Below are positions 37,465-46,273 of a stretch of DNA of 64,000 nt, one piece after another (positions within the stretch are counted from its first letter, which is position 1; each line of letters begins with the position of its first letter). The notes beneath the pieces were generated by a model. It did no database searches. It was given only the letters and a program-made list of their open reading frames with translations, and had not been told where the DNA came from. A program made the translations under genes and the position numbers. The stretch is from Caballeronia sp. NK8 (GTDB lineage Bacteria > Pseudomonadota > Gammaproteobacteria > Burkholderiales > Burkholderiaceae): contig NZ_AP024326.1 of assembly GCF_018408855.1 (NCBI RefSeq), positions 930,001 through 994,000 on the forward strand, given 5' to 3'.

Positions 37465-40400
37465 TTACGCTGCCTCCTTCAAAAGTTTGCGCATGTCGCC
37501 GGACGTTTCCGCCGACAGCAATGCGAGGTCATCGACGAAACGATCTAGCAGGGAGTCCATATGAAGGAAGGTCTCGTCGTCCAGTTCCGGCGTCGCCCAG
37601 TCCAGCCCCGCCTGCGTCGCATCACGTTTGTGCGCGACCATTTGGTCCTGATACTCGTCGATGCTTCCTGGTAGATGGAAATACACGACTTTCAAGACGC
37701 CCTTCCGGTTCCATCGCAGCGCGCGCCGCATCGCCTGATACTCGATGCGCCACGTCCACGAGCGGTCATAGAAGAGGATGTAGTCAGCGTTCGGCAGGTT
37801 GTAGCCGGCGCGGCCGGATGCCTTGGTGGCCATCAGCCCGGTTGCCAGTCCGCCCAAGAAGCGCTTGTCCTTATCGGCCACGCGACGCTTGATCGGGATC
37901 TCGCCATGAAACGGGACTGTCTGAACACCATGCGCATCCAGCTCGCGCGCAAGAAAATCAAGCACGCCGGGGTTCTCGGCAAACACGATTGCTTGCTTGC
38001 CTTCCGCAGCGATCGCACGCATGCGCGCCACAATCGCGCGCTGCTTGCTTGTCAGCCCGCCGATGTACTCCACGCCCTCCATCCCGAACTGCGGATAGTT
38101 GGCAGCGAAGTGAACAGCACGGATACGAGCGAGGATCGTCACCAGGTTGCACGCCTTTTTGTCATCGCGCGATGAGCAATACCAATCGGCGAACTCGTCA
38201 GCAGCGCGCAGGTACGCGGCCAGATGCCCGCGATCCCAGTCGACCGTCTCCACCTCGAACTGCGGTGGTTCGATCCGGATGTAGCGCGACACCTCAGGCT
38301 CTGCGACCAGCCGCCGCTTGATGTGCGGCGCGAGCATCGCGCGGTAGAGATGCAGGTCGCCGATCTTCGGCACCTCGCGTTTCGCCCCATCCTGCAGGCT
38401 CTCCGCGAACTGCCACGTCACCCACTCCAGCACCACGAAGTCATCCCTGAATCGATCGACGCCGCGCATCGCGTATTCCACCGAATTGATCCAGTTCTGC
38501 TCGAGATAGCCCACGCGATAGCCATAAGGCTGAGCCGCCGTTCCATCGCCACCGGAGAACGCAATCAAACCGAACGCATCTCTTGGATAGTTGGGAATCG
38601 GACTGCCTGTGAGGACAAAACGCCGTCGAGCCGAAAGCTGCCAAAGCGCGCGGCTCTGATCACTTGTCGGATTGGCGAGGCGCTCGCCTTCGTCGGCCAC
38701 CAGCAGGCCGATGCGACGCCGCAGTCGATGCGCATACGTCACGTGCGCAGATGCGGCTTTGTCCACCGGCATACGCAGGCGCTCATACGAGATGAGATTG
38801 ATGCGCCGCAGATCGCCGAGGTCCGCCGCTGACTCGATCACTTTCACGTGATCGGCCGCGATCGGCAACTGGGCAATCTCCTTCAACATCTCCTCGATGA
38901 GCCGGGACTCAACAACGATGAGGCCGTGCTTTACGCCCGAGACGAGGATCAGCGCCAATGCGAGCCGGGACTTGCCACACCCCTGCTCCCACGCGACGAT
39001 GCATCCAGTCGGCTTCAACAGCGTTTCGATCAGATCATCGACCTGAAACTCCCAATCGAGCCACTGATCGACGCCGAGCGCCTTCACGCGCGAGCGCAGC
39101 GCCGCGGCTTGGTCGGGAAAGCGCGCGCACAGACCTTCGTGCACCACTTCCCATCCCTCGTTGACGTTCTCGACCGCGAACCGCGCATTGAGCTCGTCGA
39201 CCGACAGGTGATACCCAACGCCATGCAGCGCGTATCGGTACCGCCCGTCGGTTTCACGATCAAAGTGGACTTCGTCGCCCGCCTTGATGAGCGGACTGGC
39301 CCAGCGGGTCGCATCGACCTTGTGGGTCTCTTTCGCGATGCCCGACACCTGATCTCGCGATCCAGCGCCAGTTGTCCACGCCACGTGCCGCAGCGGTATC
39401 GCCTGTCGTACGCTGCGACGCATGCGTCTGCTGAAGTGCTCCATGAAGCCGGGCGCGAGTTGCGGCTCGCCACCGACGCTGCGGATTCGATCAAGCAACT
39501 GACCAAAGGCCGCAACCGGATCGTCTTGCACCAGATACGTTTCCATATCCAGCAAGCCTTGCCCGGAGTAACGGAAGCCACGCGGCAGCCGGTGGCCGTC
39601 GCGCGAGTAAATGCGCTTCACGAGAACCGCGTTGAGCACCATCGCTTCGTTGAAGCCGCATGCGAACGACAAGCGAATGCGCCGGCCATCGTGCGAGACC
39701 TTGACAGACTTGTCGCCCGTGACCACACGCGTGATGAACGGCACGCTGTCATCGAGCTTCTGCAGCCGCAGCCGAGCTTCCCCGAAGGATCGCTCCTCGA
39801 AGTGCAGCCCGAGGTCTGGGCCTGGCTTGGCCAGATCGTCAACCAACGCACGCACGAAGTCCGAGGGACGATCGCGATAACGGTCGAACACCACCACGGC
39901 CGTGCGCACGTTCGCGCCTTCCAGCTTGAACGCGTCCGCTGGAAGTTCGAACAGGCCAGCCGCGCGGCGCTTCACGCGGTCGCCCTGCTCGCCCGCGATC
40001 ATCGACTCGGCGGTGGTGATCGGCAGGAGCGCGACGACGATATTCGCCGCCTCAAGCGCCTGGTGCACGGCGTAGTCGTGGCTCAACGCGCTGGTGTGCG
40101 CGCCGTACCGGCCCCACGTCGTGCATTCCAGCGTCTGCAGGTGCGGCGACTCAAGATGGATCGAGAACGGCGGATTGATCAGTGCGATATCAAAGCGCGT
40201 CGGATGGATGTCCTCCATGCCAGCCTGCCGGAACTCGCAATTAAATCCCCCCTCCTCGAACACCTTCTGGCACTGCTGGATGACATCGGCGTGCACGTCG
40301 ACGCCGTACACGGCATGGCGTTCCGGGTCTGCGTACTGAAGCAGCCGGCCGGAGCCGACCGAGTTATCCAGGATCCGGATATGCCGATTGAGCTTCCAGC

Positions 40401-40584
40401 CGCTGACGAAGCTCCACATGAACGCCGCAATGGCGTCCGGCGTGAAGAACTGGCCGAGGTGCTGACGCCGTGCCGCTGCCAGCTCGCCCTGATGGGCGAC
40501 CGACGGTGCCTGCGATCCCAAACTTCTGATCGCACGCAACGGCTCGTACCAGTCCCGCTCAAACGAAAACAGATCTCTCTGCAT
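37465..40584 (-). CDS. Fused adenine-specific DNA methyltransferase and SNF2-like helicase
   Basis: 1039 residues. Methyltransferase part (about 40-310): HLGQFFTPDAIAAFM as in HsdM-type enzymes, motif I LDNSVGSGRLL (72-82), motif IV INPPF (136-140). Helicase part (about 505-1010): Walker A EQGCGKSRLAL (533-543), DEGE (631-634) in place of DEAH, motif III FVLTGSPIPNYP, and late QAMRRALRW. No nuclease domain is visible, so this is not a plain restriction enzyme. Possible roles are plasmid self-marking, anti-restriction or DNA remodelling. Operon mates are the unknown proteins at 41442 and 37464. Confidence 0.85.
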   Translation of the reverse strand: MQRDLFSFERDWYEPLRAIRSLGSQAPSVAHQGELAAARRQHLGQFFTPDAIAAFMWSFVSGWKLNRHIRILDNSVGSGRLLQYADPERHAVYGVDVHADVIQQCQKVFEEGGFNCEFRQAGMEDIHPTRFDIALINPPFSIHLESPHLQTLECTTWGRYGAHTSALSHDYAVHQALEAANIVVALLPITTAESMIAGEQGDRVKRRAAGLFELPADAFKLEGANVRTAVVVFDRYRDRPSDFVRALVDDLAKPGPDLGLHFEERSFGEARLRLQKLDDSVPFITRVVTGDKSVKVSHDGRRIRLSFACGFNEAMVLNAVLVKRIYSRDGHRLPRGFRYSGQGLLDMETYLVQDDPVAAFGQLLDRIRSVGGEPQLAPGFMEHFSRRMRRSVRQAIPLRHVAWTTGAGSRDQVSGIAKETHKVDATRWASPLIKAGDEVHFDRETDGRYRYALHGVGYHLSVDELNARFAVENVNEGWEVVHEGLCARFPDQAAALRSRVKALGVDQWLDWEFQVDDLIETLLKPTGCIVAWEQGCGKSRLALALILVSGVKHGLIVVESRLIEEMLKEIAQLPIAADHVKVIESAADLGDLRRINLISYERLRMPVDKAASAHVTYAHRLRRRIGLLVADEGERLANPTSDQSRALWQLSARRRFVLTGSPIPNYPRDAFGLIAFSGGDGTAAQPYGYRVGYLEQNWINSVEYAMRGVDRFRDDFVVLEWVTWQFAESLQDGAKREVPKIGDLHLYRAMLAPHIKRRLVAEPEVSRYIRIEPPQFEVETVDWDRGHLAAYLRAADEFADWYCSSRDDKKACNLVTILARIRAVHFAANYPQFGMEGVEYIGGLTSKQRAIVARMRAIAAEGKQAIVFAENPGVLDFLARELDAHGVQTVPFHGEIPIKRRVADKDKRFLGGLATGLMATKASGRAGYNLPNADYILFYDRSWTWRIEYQAMRRALRWNRKGVLKVVYFHLPGSIDEYQDQMVAHKRDATQAGLDWATPELDDETFLHMDSLLDRFVDDLALLSAETSGDMRKLLKEAA

Positions 40585-40595
40585 GAATTCCCTCT

Positions 40596-40624
40596 AGAAA
40601 AGAAAAGACCCGCCGGAGCGGGTC
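40596..40624 (-). terminator. Terminator between the 41442 gene and the methyltransferase-helicase
   Basis: Minus strand GACCCGCTCCGGCGGGTC followed by TTTTCTTTTC. As in the parB operon, a terminator follows the first gene and would keep the large second gene at lower level. Confidence 0.75.
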
Positions 40625-40647
40625 GAAACGATCAAACGGTGGACGCT

Positions 40648-41442
40648 TTAGTACCGGTCGCGCGAGGCGAGATACTTGGCGCCGAACTCACTAATGAAGA
40701 GGGACAACGCGTCACCCACGTCGTGAGCGAACTTGAACTGCCACTTGTCGTTGAACAGCACGATCTCCAGCCCCGTGAACGACAGCTTCTCGCGGGTGGA
40801 GAACGTCAGGCGGTGAACGCTGAAGTTGCGCAGTTGCATCGCCAGCGCGCCGAAATGATGCTGCTTCGCGAAGGTCGCCAAGCCGTCGAAGGTTGTGGCG
40901 ACCGCCTGCTGAGAGGAGTAATACACCTCGCGTTGCCCCTTCGAATGGAAGCACGACTGGGAGGTGACGCGCTTTTCGAGAATCACCGCGCTGCTGGTGC
41001 GCTTGATCTCGGTATCGGGCTTCAGCCAGAAGCCGTCGACGATGGCCTTGGCTGCCTGCTCGAACGCAACGCGCTCGCCGGCTTCACCGCCGAACGTCCG
41101 CTCGAGGTGTTGCCAGAAGCCGTCCAAGTCAGGGATCTTGTTTTTCCTCAGATCCTCTTCGATATCGAGGCCGCATCGGTCGAGTTCGCGACTCTGGTCG
41201 ATCTCGATTCTGCCGCCGGCGGGCGCGAACTTGCGGCTTGCCTCCATCACAAGCCGGGACAGCACCCTACGACAGAACGTGTTGAGCTCGCGTTCGACCT
41301 TGTATTCGCTGCGCACTTCCATCGCCGAATACTCTGTCAGCCCGTCTGCGAAGACATCGCGCTCCGCCTGAACGACGGCGCGATAGGCCACTGCTGCTGC
41401 CGTTTGGGCCGTCTTGAACTGCTCGATCAGTTGTGTGTACAT
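40648..41442 (-). CDS. Unknown backbone protein with structured leader
   Basis: 264 residues from ATG 41442 (SD GGAG 6 nt upstream). No recognised domain. N-terminal half helical (YTQLIEQFKTAQTAAAVAYR), C-terminal half mixed (SSQQAVATTFDGLATFAKQH, FTGLEIVLFNDKWQFKFAHD). It heads the operon that ends with the methyltransferase-helicase and carries both the shared promoter and the looped leader, as parB does, so it is probably a core backbone function. Confidence 0.75.
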   Translation of the reverse strand: MYTQLIEQFKTAQTAAAVAYRAVVQAERDVFADGLTEYSAMEVRSEYKVERELNTFCRRVLSRLVMEASRKFAPAGGRIEIDQSRELDRCGLDIEEDLRKNKIPDLDGFWQHLERTFGGEAGERVAFEQAAKAIVDGFWLKPDTEIKRTSSAVILEKRVTSQSCFHSKGQREVYYSSQQAVATTFDGLATFAKQHHFGALAMQLRNFSVHRLTFSTREKLSFTGLEIVLFNDKWQFKFAHDVGDALSLFISEFGAKYLASRDRY

Positions 41443-41466
41443 GCGTTGCTCCAAGAAATGAGCAGG

Positions 41467-41499
41467 CGCACGCCCGCAAAGGGGACATGCCCCTGCGGG
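41467..41499 (-). promoter_or_regulatory. Structured 5' leader of the 41442 gene (copy 3)
   Basis: Minus-strand RNA: outer stem CCCGCA/TGCGGG and inner GGGG/CCCC around a CATG loop, then GCGTGCGCC. CGTG (or GTGC) downstream can pair with the loop (CATG or GCAT, one G-U). The SD GGAG follows about 20 nt later. Weaker support than copies 2 and 4. Confidence 0.45.
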
Positions 41500-41546
41500 T
41501 TGAGAAAAGAGATGGATTGCGCGGTGAGCTTGCTAAGCGCCGCATC

Positions 41547-41617
41547 GTCGATGCGCTAGAAGCGCGGGTGATAGTGCAACAGTACATGCACGAGGTTCCG
41601 CCGCTGACACGAAAGGC
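41547..41617 (-). promoter_or_regulatory. Shared backbone promoter, copy before the 41442 gene
   Basis: Minus strand: box GCCTTTCGTG (41617-41608), then 39 bp ending TTGCACTATCA, then CCCGCG (41568-41563) and the hairpin GCGC-TTCTA-GCGC with CATCGAC. The stem bases differ from the parB copy but still pair. An additional inverted repeat CGAAAGGC/GCCTTTCG (41610-41639) overlaps the box. Confidence 0.55.
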
Positions 41618-41649
41618 GATCTTTTCATGGTGCCTTTCGTGCTCAGACC

Positions 41650-41684
41650 TTATCCACAGTTTCTGTGGCTAACCTTGGGGATAA
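41650..41684. promoter_or_regulatory. Cluster of DnaA-box-like sequences
   Basis: TTATCCACA (41650-41658) is a perfect DnaA box. TGTGGCTAA and TGGGGATAA follow within 30 bp on the other strand, each one mismatch from TGTGGATAA. The region lies between divergent operons and beside the shared promoter. Three boxes could mark a replication origin or DnaA-linked control; no iterons or Rep gene were recognised nearby. Confidence 0.45.
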
Positions 41685-41860
41685 CCTCAGCCGCCTCCCG
41701 ATGTTTGCGATACATCTACGGTTGGCGGAAAACGCGCAAGCGCGCGCATCCACCTCAAAAGGCGCAACGATTTCGGTCCCTTTCGCCGGTCCGCCGCTGG
41801 CCTGCTGAGATCAGAATTTCGAGATGCACGCGCGTGCGTGCAATCCCTTCGAGCACGTCC

Positions 41861-42360
41861 ATGAAAGTAAGTCACATTGCGACCATCGCGTTCCTCAGTG
41901 CCTCAGCCATCGGCATGACCGGAGCGGTCAGCGTTGTCGCGCGCCAATTCACGATCGAACGTTCAGCCGTCCGGTCGTTGTTGATACCAGCATCGCCGCA
42001 CGACTTCAGGGCTTGACCGACGCGATGGAACACGTCTCGGCAGCAGGCCGTCCGTTGCTGCTGTCGAAATACGGCTTCAGGGACGAGACGGCGCTTGCTG
42101 CAGCCCTAGCAGCGCAGCGACGTGACCTGGCCTCAGCAGAGAGACTACGCGCTGCGGAACTCGCTTCCAACGAAAAACGCTTGGCCGCTTTGCTGGCGGC
42201 ATGTGGCCTCAGTGCGATTGTCGCCATTACGGGAGCCGTTGCGCTCTACGACGCGCACGTGGCTCGCGGCCGAGTGACGCGCGAAGCCGACACAGTTGCC
42301 GCTAGCGCCGTGCCATCCAACCTCGCTTTACCGATACAAGATGAATCTGATCGTTGTTAG
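41861..42360 (+). pseudogene. Small membrane protein gene, apparently frameshifted
   Basis: Frame 1 (41861-42016) begins MKVSHIATIAFLSASAIGMT with a hydrophobic segment. From about 41975 another frame continues as VVVDTSIAARLQGLTDAMEH to 42360, with a second hydrophobic helix (LAALLAACGLSAIVAITGAV). Together they resemble one two-TM protein broken by a single shift near 41970-41990. Alternatively the second part starts at ATG 42025 as a separate gene. Function unknown. First of the plus-strand plasmid gene run. Confidence 0.45.
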
Positions 42361-42670
42361 CTTCGAGGACTTCGCGAAGGACCCCGCCGGCGCGCGTGCT
42401 GACTCTGTACCGTCTCCGGGCTTCCCCGACAGCTGGATCGACGCGCTGGTCGGTACCGGCTCCGTCTTCTCGCGCGATGAAGCAGCGCCCGGCGCTGTAA
42501 AGACGATCGGCCTTCGCTTTCCTAGCGGCGAGCACGCCGAGCAGTTTTGCCTGAGCGTGCGCAAAGTGGCCAATCTCCTCGGGACCCGGGCACACATACA
42601 CAAGGTTCCTGCGCATCAGGCGGACCTGACACTGAGCGAGGCGTCAAAACATAGTGCAGGTGTCGTTTGA
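42341..42670 (+). CDS. Hypothetical plasmid protein
   Basis: 109 residues starting MNLIVVSFEDFAKDPAGARA. It overlaps the preceding frame by 20 bp and the DUF1173 gene by 17 bp, so it belongs to a compact run. No domain recognised. Confidence 0.6.
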   Translation: MNLIVVSFEDFAKDPAGARADSVPSPGFPDSWIDALVGTGSVFSRDEAAPGAVKTIGLRFPSGEHAEQFCLSVRKVANLLGTRAHIHKVPAHQADLTLSEASKHSAGVV

Positions 42671-43865
42671 CGGACTCACCGTCGCACTAGAAGACGTTCA
42701 AGACAACCCGGCGCGGTACGCACGCCAGCTCGAACGCGCAAAGAAGTCACCGGGTTACGCTGTATGCCGCTGCCGGGAGCGCGTCGCGGGCAAACTCCTG
42801 CGTCTCGTTGTGCGCCGCTATGGCGCGCTTTTTCATCTCGCAAGATGGCCTGACGACGGGCCAAACCACAACGAGATCTCATGTCCGTTCTATGCCGCAG
42901 CGCCCATCAAAGATGGAAGAACGCCCGACGCCCTCAGTGCGATCCAGCAAACGCCCGCAGGGCTGAACGTCAAGCTCGACGCCTCGCTATCTATTCGAAC
43001 GCTCGAACGGTCGATACGCGCTGAAGGCGGCTCCTCGCTCACCACGACAGCTCGCCGCGCCGCACCGCTCCTTGGGTTTCTGCAACGCGTTTGGCTCGAG
43101 GCCAATTTGCACGTCTGGCAAGGAGGTTTCACGCGCGGTTGGGGTCAGTGCAACGCACAGCTCGTGGCCGCTCTTGGCGATGGCAAGCTTAACGGTAAGC
43201 CCATCCACGAGGTCTTGCATGTCATGCGTCGACACGACGAAAGCCAAGCGCAATCAATAGTCGCCGAGTTCAATGCGTTTCTAGACGAGATCACGACCAC
43301 ACCCCAAGCTTCTCAACGCCGATTGGTGCTCGGCGAGCTCCGCGGCGTGGTGGCCTCGAAGTACGGCTTCGTCGTCACGCTGCGCCAGACGAAGCGCACA
43401 TTCTTTGCCTCCACATCCGTCATCGAATCCGCCGCCGCGTCGTTCAGGTCCGCCTGGGCGATGACGGGTAACGCTAGCGCGCGCGTCGTGATTCTCGCCT
43501 TGGTCGAGCGGACAAGGGACGGAAATCTTCGGATCATCGACCTTGCGCTGCAACTGTGCAGCAGCAGTTTCGTTCCCTGCGATTCGAGCTATGAGGTGGA
43601 GATGGCAAACCGGCTCGTTGCCGAGCGCCGACGTTTCATCAAGCCTTTGAGGCTCGAGGCCGGCGACGTCATGCTGCCCGACTTTCAACTGACCGATACC
43701 CGACAGCCGACGGCGATCGAAATTTATGGGATGCAAGGCAATGAGCAATACCTTGCCCGCAAGAAAGAGAAACAGGCGCTGTACGCGCGCGACGCAAAGC
43801 CGTGCGTTGAGTGGATACCGCCGGCCGACCTCGCGTCAGTACGGCTTCCTAAACCGTTGACTTGA
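42654..43865 (+). CDS. DUF1173 family plasmid protein with nuclease-like tail
   Basis: 403 residues. DUF1173 features: N-terminal CRCRERVAGKLLRLVVRRYG and HLARWPDDGPNHNEISCPFY with paired cysteines and a histidine. The C-terminal part, EVEMANRLVAERRRFIKPLR then MLPDFQLTDTRQPTAIEIYG and ARKKEKQALYA, resembles a PD-(D/E)xK-type core (PD...E...K). The family is found almost only on plasmids and ICEs; function not established. Confidence 0.82.
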   Translation: MQVSFDGLTVALEDVQDNPARYARQLERAKKSPGYAVCRCRERVAGKLLRLVVRRYGALFHLARWPDDGPNHNEISCPFYAAAPIKDGRTPDALSAIQQTPAGLNVKLDASLSIRTLERSIRAEGGSSLTTTARRAAPLLGFLQRVWLEANLHVWQGGFTRGWGQCNAQLVAALGDGKLNGKPIHEVLHVMRRHDESQAQSIVAEFNAFLDEITTTPQASQRRLVLGELRGVVASKYGFVVTLRQTKRTFFASTSVIESAAASFRSAWAMTGNASARVVILALVERTRDGNLRIIDLALQLCSSSFVPCDSSYEVEMANRLVAERRRFIKPLRLEAGDVMLPDFQLTDTRQPTAIEIYGMQGNEQYLARKKEKQALYARDAKPCVEWIPPADLASVRLPKPLT

Positions 43866-43919
43866 CGGTCGCTCCTTCCAGGATACTTTGAGCGCATCCG
43901 TAACTGTTGAGCAAATGAT

Positions 43920-44429
43920 ATGGCCTCGAACTCGTTCTTTCTGAATCGTGCAGTCGCGCGTAACGCCGACTGGCAAGTGAAATACCCGGCGCTCGCGATG
44001 GCAAGCACCATCGACGCCGTCGACGAACGACGCAAGCAGATCGTCGTTGCTGCTGCGGACGAAACGTCCCTGCGCGCGGTGTTCTTCAGTTCCCTCGGTG
44101 CAATACTCGACTTCCACGCAACTTGGGACGAACTGGAGCGCTCAGGCAAGGGATGGCTCGCTTTCACCATACGCTGGAACCGGTGGTGGTTGCCAAACGT
44201 TGATCACGTTAAATGGCTAGAGCAGCACGCGTTCGCGCCAACGGACCTTCGCTTCGCGAATCGGGACCAGGGGATCGCCGCCGGTGATACCGCGTCTTTT
44301 CGCGAATTCCTCGATGCCGTTGAACTCCACTATCGCCGCGACCCGCCCATCTCCAGCGTCCTGTTCGCGCCCAACGCCATTGCATCCGTCGAGACTTCGC
44401 CAATCAATCCGGCCATGCGCCATTCATAA
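43920..44429 (+). CDS. Hypothetical plasmid protein
   Basis: 169 residues starting MASNSFFLNRAVARNADWQV. Tryptophan-rich centre (GKGWLAFTIRWNRWWLPNVD). No known domain, signal or membrane segment. Position in the plus-strand run suggests a plasmid accessory role. Confidence 0.6.
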   Translation: MASNSFFLNRAVARNADWQVKYPALAMASTIDAVDERRKQIVVAAADETSLRAVFFSSLGAILDFHATWDELERSGKGWLAFTIRWNRWWLPNVDHVKWLEQHAFAPTDLRFANRDQGIAAGDTASFREFLDAVELHYRRDPPISSVLFAPNAIASVETSPINPAMRHS

Positions 44430-44437
44430 AACCGTCG

Positions 44438-44737
44438 ATGCGCAAGGTCATTCCCTTCGGCAGGCGAGCCGTCGCTCCCAACACGCCCTGCGACGTTGAG
44501 GCCCAGTGTGCACACCGAAATCTTCGGCTCGTCGAACAGAGCGATATCGTCATGTGCGCCATCTGTCACGTCACGCTCAGTCCTATTTGGGCGCTGTCGA
44601 TGCTGTCCGAGCAGTATGCATTTGCGATGGCTCACATCGACCGGCTCAAATCTCGAATCGAGCTCGCCGACGCTCGGATCCTAGAGTTATCGCAGGAACT
44701 CGATGCGATGTTGCCGGGCGAAAAGAAGCCTGAATAA
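44438..44737 (+). CDS. Small cysteine/histidine protein (possible zinc binder)
   Basis: 99 residues starting MRKVIPFGRRAVAPNTPCDV. C and H pairs at AQCAHRN and VMCAICHVTLSP could form a zinc site, followed by a helical coiled region (HIDRLKSRIELADARILELS). It starts 8 nt after the preceding gene. Function unknown. Confidence 0.6.
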   Translation: MRKVIPFGRRAVAPNTPCDVEAQCAHRNLRLVEQSDIVMCAICHVTLSPIWALSMLSEQYAFAMAHIDRLKSRIELADARILELSQELDAMLPGEKKPE

Positions 44738-44807
44738 GTCGTCTACCGACACTTGACCAACCGTCGAACAGTGGTGCAATAGATCACCAACGACTCAGGA
44801 ATGCAAC

Positions 44808-45203
44808 ATGAAACGAACCTTCGAATGCGGTCACAGCGGCAAGGGCAAGTACTGCCACGCGTGCGCGGCTGAAGAGAAGCAGGAGGATGAGCGCCGTCTC
44901 GCGCTCGAAGAGAAGCGCGCTGCGAAGCGAGTGTCGACCACCGACGATCCGATCGACCTCTCCATCGTGCGACACCTTTCGGCCGTACAACGAGAGGCAA
45001 GAGATCTGCTCGCAAAGGTCAGTAGCGGCGTGCATCCATTTTCGCTCGACGGAAAGTTCATCAAGTCCTCGGCCGGCAAGCTGGTTTCCGTACCGGTTGG
45101 CCGATCCTATCGCCTGCTCTTTGACGCCCCATCGCTCGCACCGCTACGCCTCGTCAGTCACGAAAACTACAATGGGATTGCGGCGAACCGCGTAGCGGCA
45201 TGA
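44808..45203 (+). CDS. Zinc-ribbon protein with RelE/ParE-like C-terminal region
   Basis: 131 residues. N-terminal MKRTFECGHSGKGKYCHACA is a treble-clef-like zinc motif (C-x-H...C-x2-C). A charged helix follows, then a C-terminal part, KLVSVPVGRSYRLLFDAPSL followed by RLVSHENYN, reminiscent of RelE/ParE toxin strands. No antitoxin gene is obvious unless the 62-residue downstream protein serves. Hypothesis only. Confidence 0.6.
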   Translation: MKRTFECGHSGKGKYCHACAAEEKQEDERRLALEEKRAAKRVSTTDDPIDLSIVRHLSAVQREARDLLAKVSSGVHPFSLDGKFIKSSAGKLVSVPVGRSYRLLFDAPSLAPLRLVSHENYNGIAANRVAA

Positions 45204-45254
45204 CGTCCCTCGACTCACGCTTCGCGCCGTTATCCTCTCAAGGAGGTACTCGCG

Positions 45255-45443
45255 ATGAAGGTCGGTCCGAATTTGGCGTTGAGAACCGCGATCAACGCAC
45301 TACGCGACATCGTCGAAAGTGAGCGCATGCCGAACGGCATCCCGCTGAGCGACGACGAACGCGAGTTGCATCGACTGTCTGCCGATGAACTGGAAAAGCA
45401 ACTGGTGGCATTGAAAAATCTAGTGGGCCGGCTGGAAAGGTGA
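45255..45443 (+). CDS. Small helical protein
   Basis: 62 residues starting MKVGPNLALRTAINALRDIV; a near-perfect SD AAGGAGGT lies 8 nt upstream, arguing that it is real. Two amphipathic helices, acidic. It follows the RelE-like zinc protein and is in a place where an antitoxin could sit, but no antitoxin motif is recognised. Confidence 0.6.
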   Translation: MKVGPNLALRTAINALRDIVESERMPNGIPLSDDERELHRLSADELEKQLVALKNLVGRLER

Positions 45444-45542
45444 CTTTCGGCCAGCGCGGTCGGTCGTCCTCACGCACGTAGCTATAATTTACGGCGGCTT
45501 ACAAAACTAGAACCGCCGGCGAGCCGGCGACAGGACAGTGCC
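45444..45542 (+). promoter_or_regulatory. Probable promoter of the Lar-like gene
   Basis: A perfect TATAAT (45483-45488) lies 55 bp before the start codon at 45543, with no clear -35 at 17 bp. The leader can fold GGCGG...CCGCC. A gene-local promoter is therefore likely. Confidence 0.5.
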
Positions 45543-46208
45543 ATGACTGACGAGCTTTTTCCCTGCGACCATTGCGGCGGAAAGTGGTCTTTCGGATTCT
45601 CCCAGCGATTAGTCGGCCGTCCGTCGGCTCCTGAGCGCGACTTCGCTCGCCTCGGCAGCAGCCTGGCGCCGCCCATGCAAGACATGGAACCGCGCTCACC
45701 GTACGACGTCCCCTACGAGAAGGTCTGCTGCATTTTCTGCGAAGAATGCGGGATGCAGACGCCTTGGATCCCGATCGGTAACGACCGCTATGCGGCACTG
45801 GATAAGGCTGGCGAGATTTGGAATGCGCGGATGCAGCGGCCGAAAGCCACCGAGGGAGATCTGCTCCAGCTCGTCAGGAAAGAAATCAGCGCAGTTGACG
45901 CTGCTTACCTAATTGATCTTCTCTCGAGGAACGAGGACGACTGGGAGAAACGCGGGCCCATTTTCCAGATGCTCGCAAAGAAAATCGCCGACAGCAAAAT
46001 CACAATGAGCGAGTTTTGGCCAGTCGACACAGTCCTTCGCGATGCGGCGCGGTATCGAAAGCTCCAGCAGCTAGCGAAGCGCATATACATTGACGGAATC
46101 GCTTCGGTCCAGTTTCCCCGGATTCCCGCGACAGGCGGTGACGAAGGCAACTTTGAGAACAGCGTCAACGAGGCGGTCGATGACCTCCCCGACCGCAACC
46201 GCTGGTGA
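45543..46208 (+). CDS. Lar-like (restriction alleviation type) zinc protein
   Basis: 221 residues. N-terminal LFPCDHCGGKW and later CIFCEECGMQTPWIPI...ALDKAGEIWNAR match the layout of Lar/restriction-alleviation zinc ribbons (CxxCGG ... CxxCG ... A...WN.R). The C-terminal 120 residues are helical and unrecognised, so the protein is longer than typical Lar. It may protect the plasmid from type I restriction on entry; this is inferred from the domain only. Confidence 0.65.
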   Translation: MTDELFPCDHCGGKWSFGFSQRLVGRPSAPERDFARLGSSLAPPMQDMEPRSPYDVPYEKVCCIFCEECGMQTPWIPIGNDRYAALDKAGEIWNARMQRPKATEGDLLQLVRKEISAVDAAYLIDLLSRNEDDWEKRGPIFQMLAKKIADSKITMSEFWPVDTVLRDAARYRKLQQLAKRIYIDGIASVQFPRIPATGGDEGNFENSVNEAVDDLPDRNRW

Positions 46209-46273
46209 CTTGACTTCATTCGGTTCCGATCATACTGAAGCGACCTACAAACTACACACAACAAGGACCGAAT

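Noticed and set aside
38848..41559. A 903-codon plus-strand open frame
   Set aside because: It lies antisense to the methyltransferase-helicase and the 41442 gene, whose frames have clear motifs; high GC content keeps the opposite strand free of stops.
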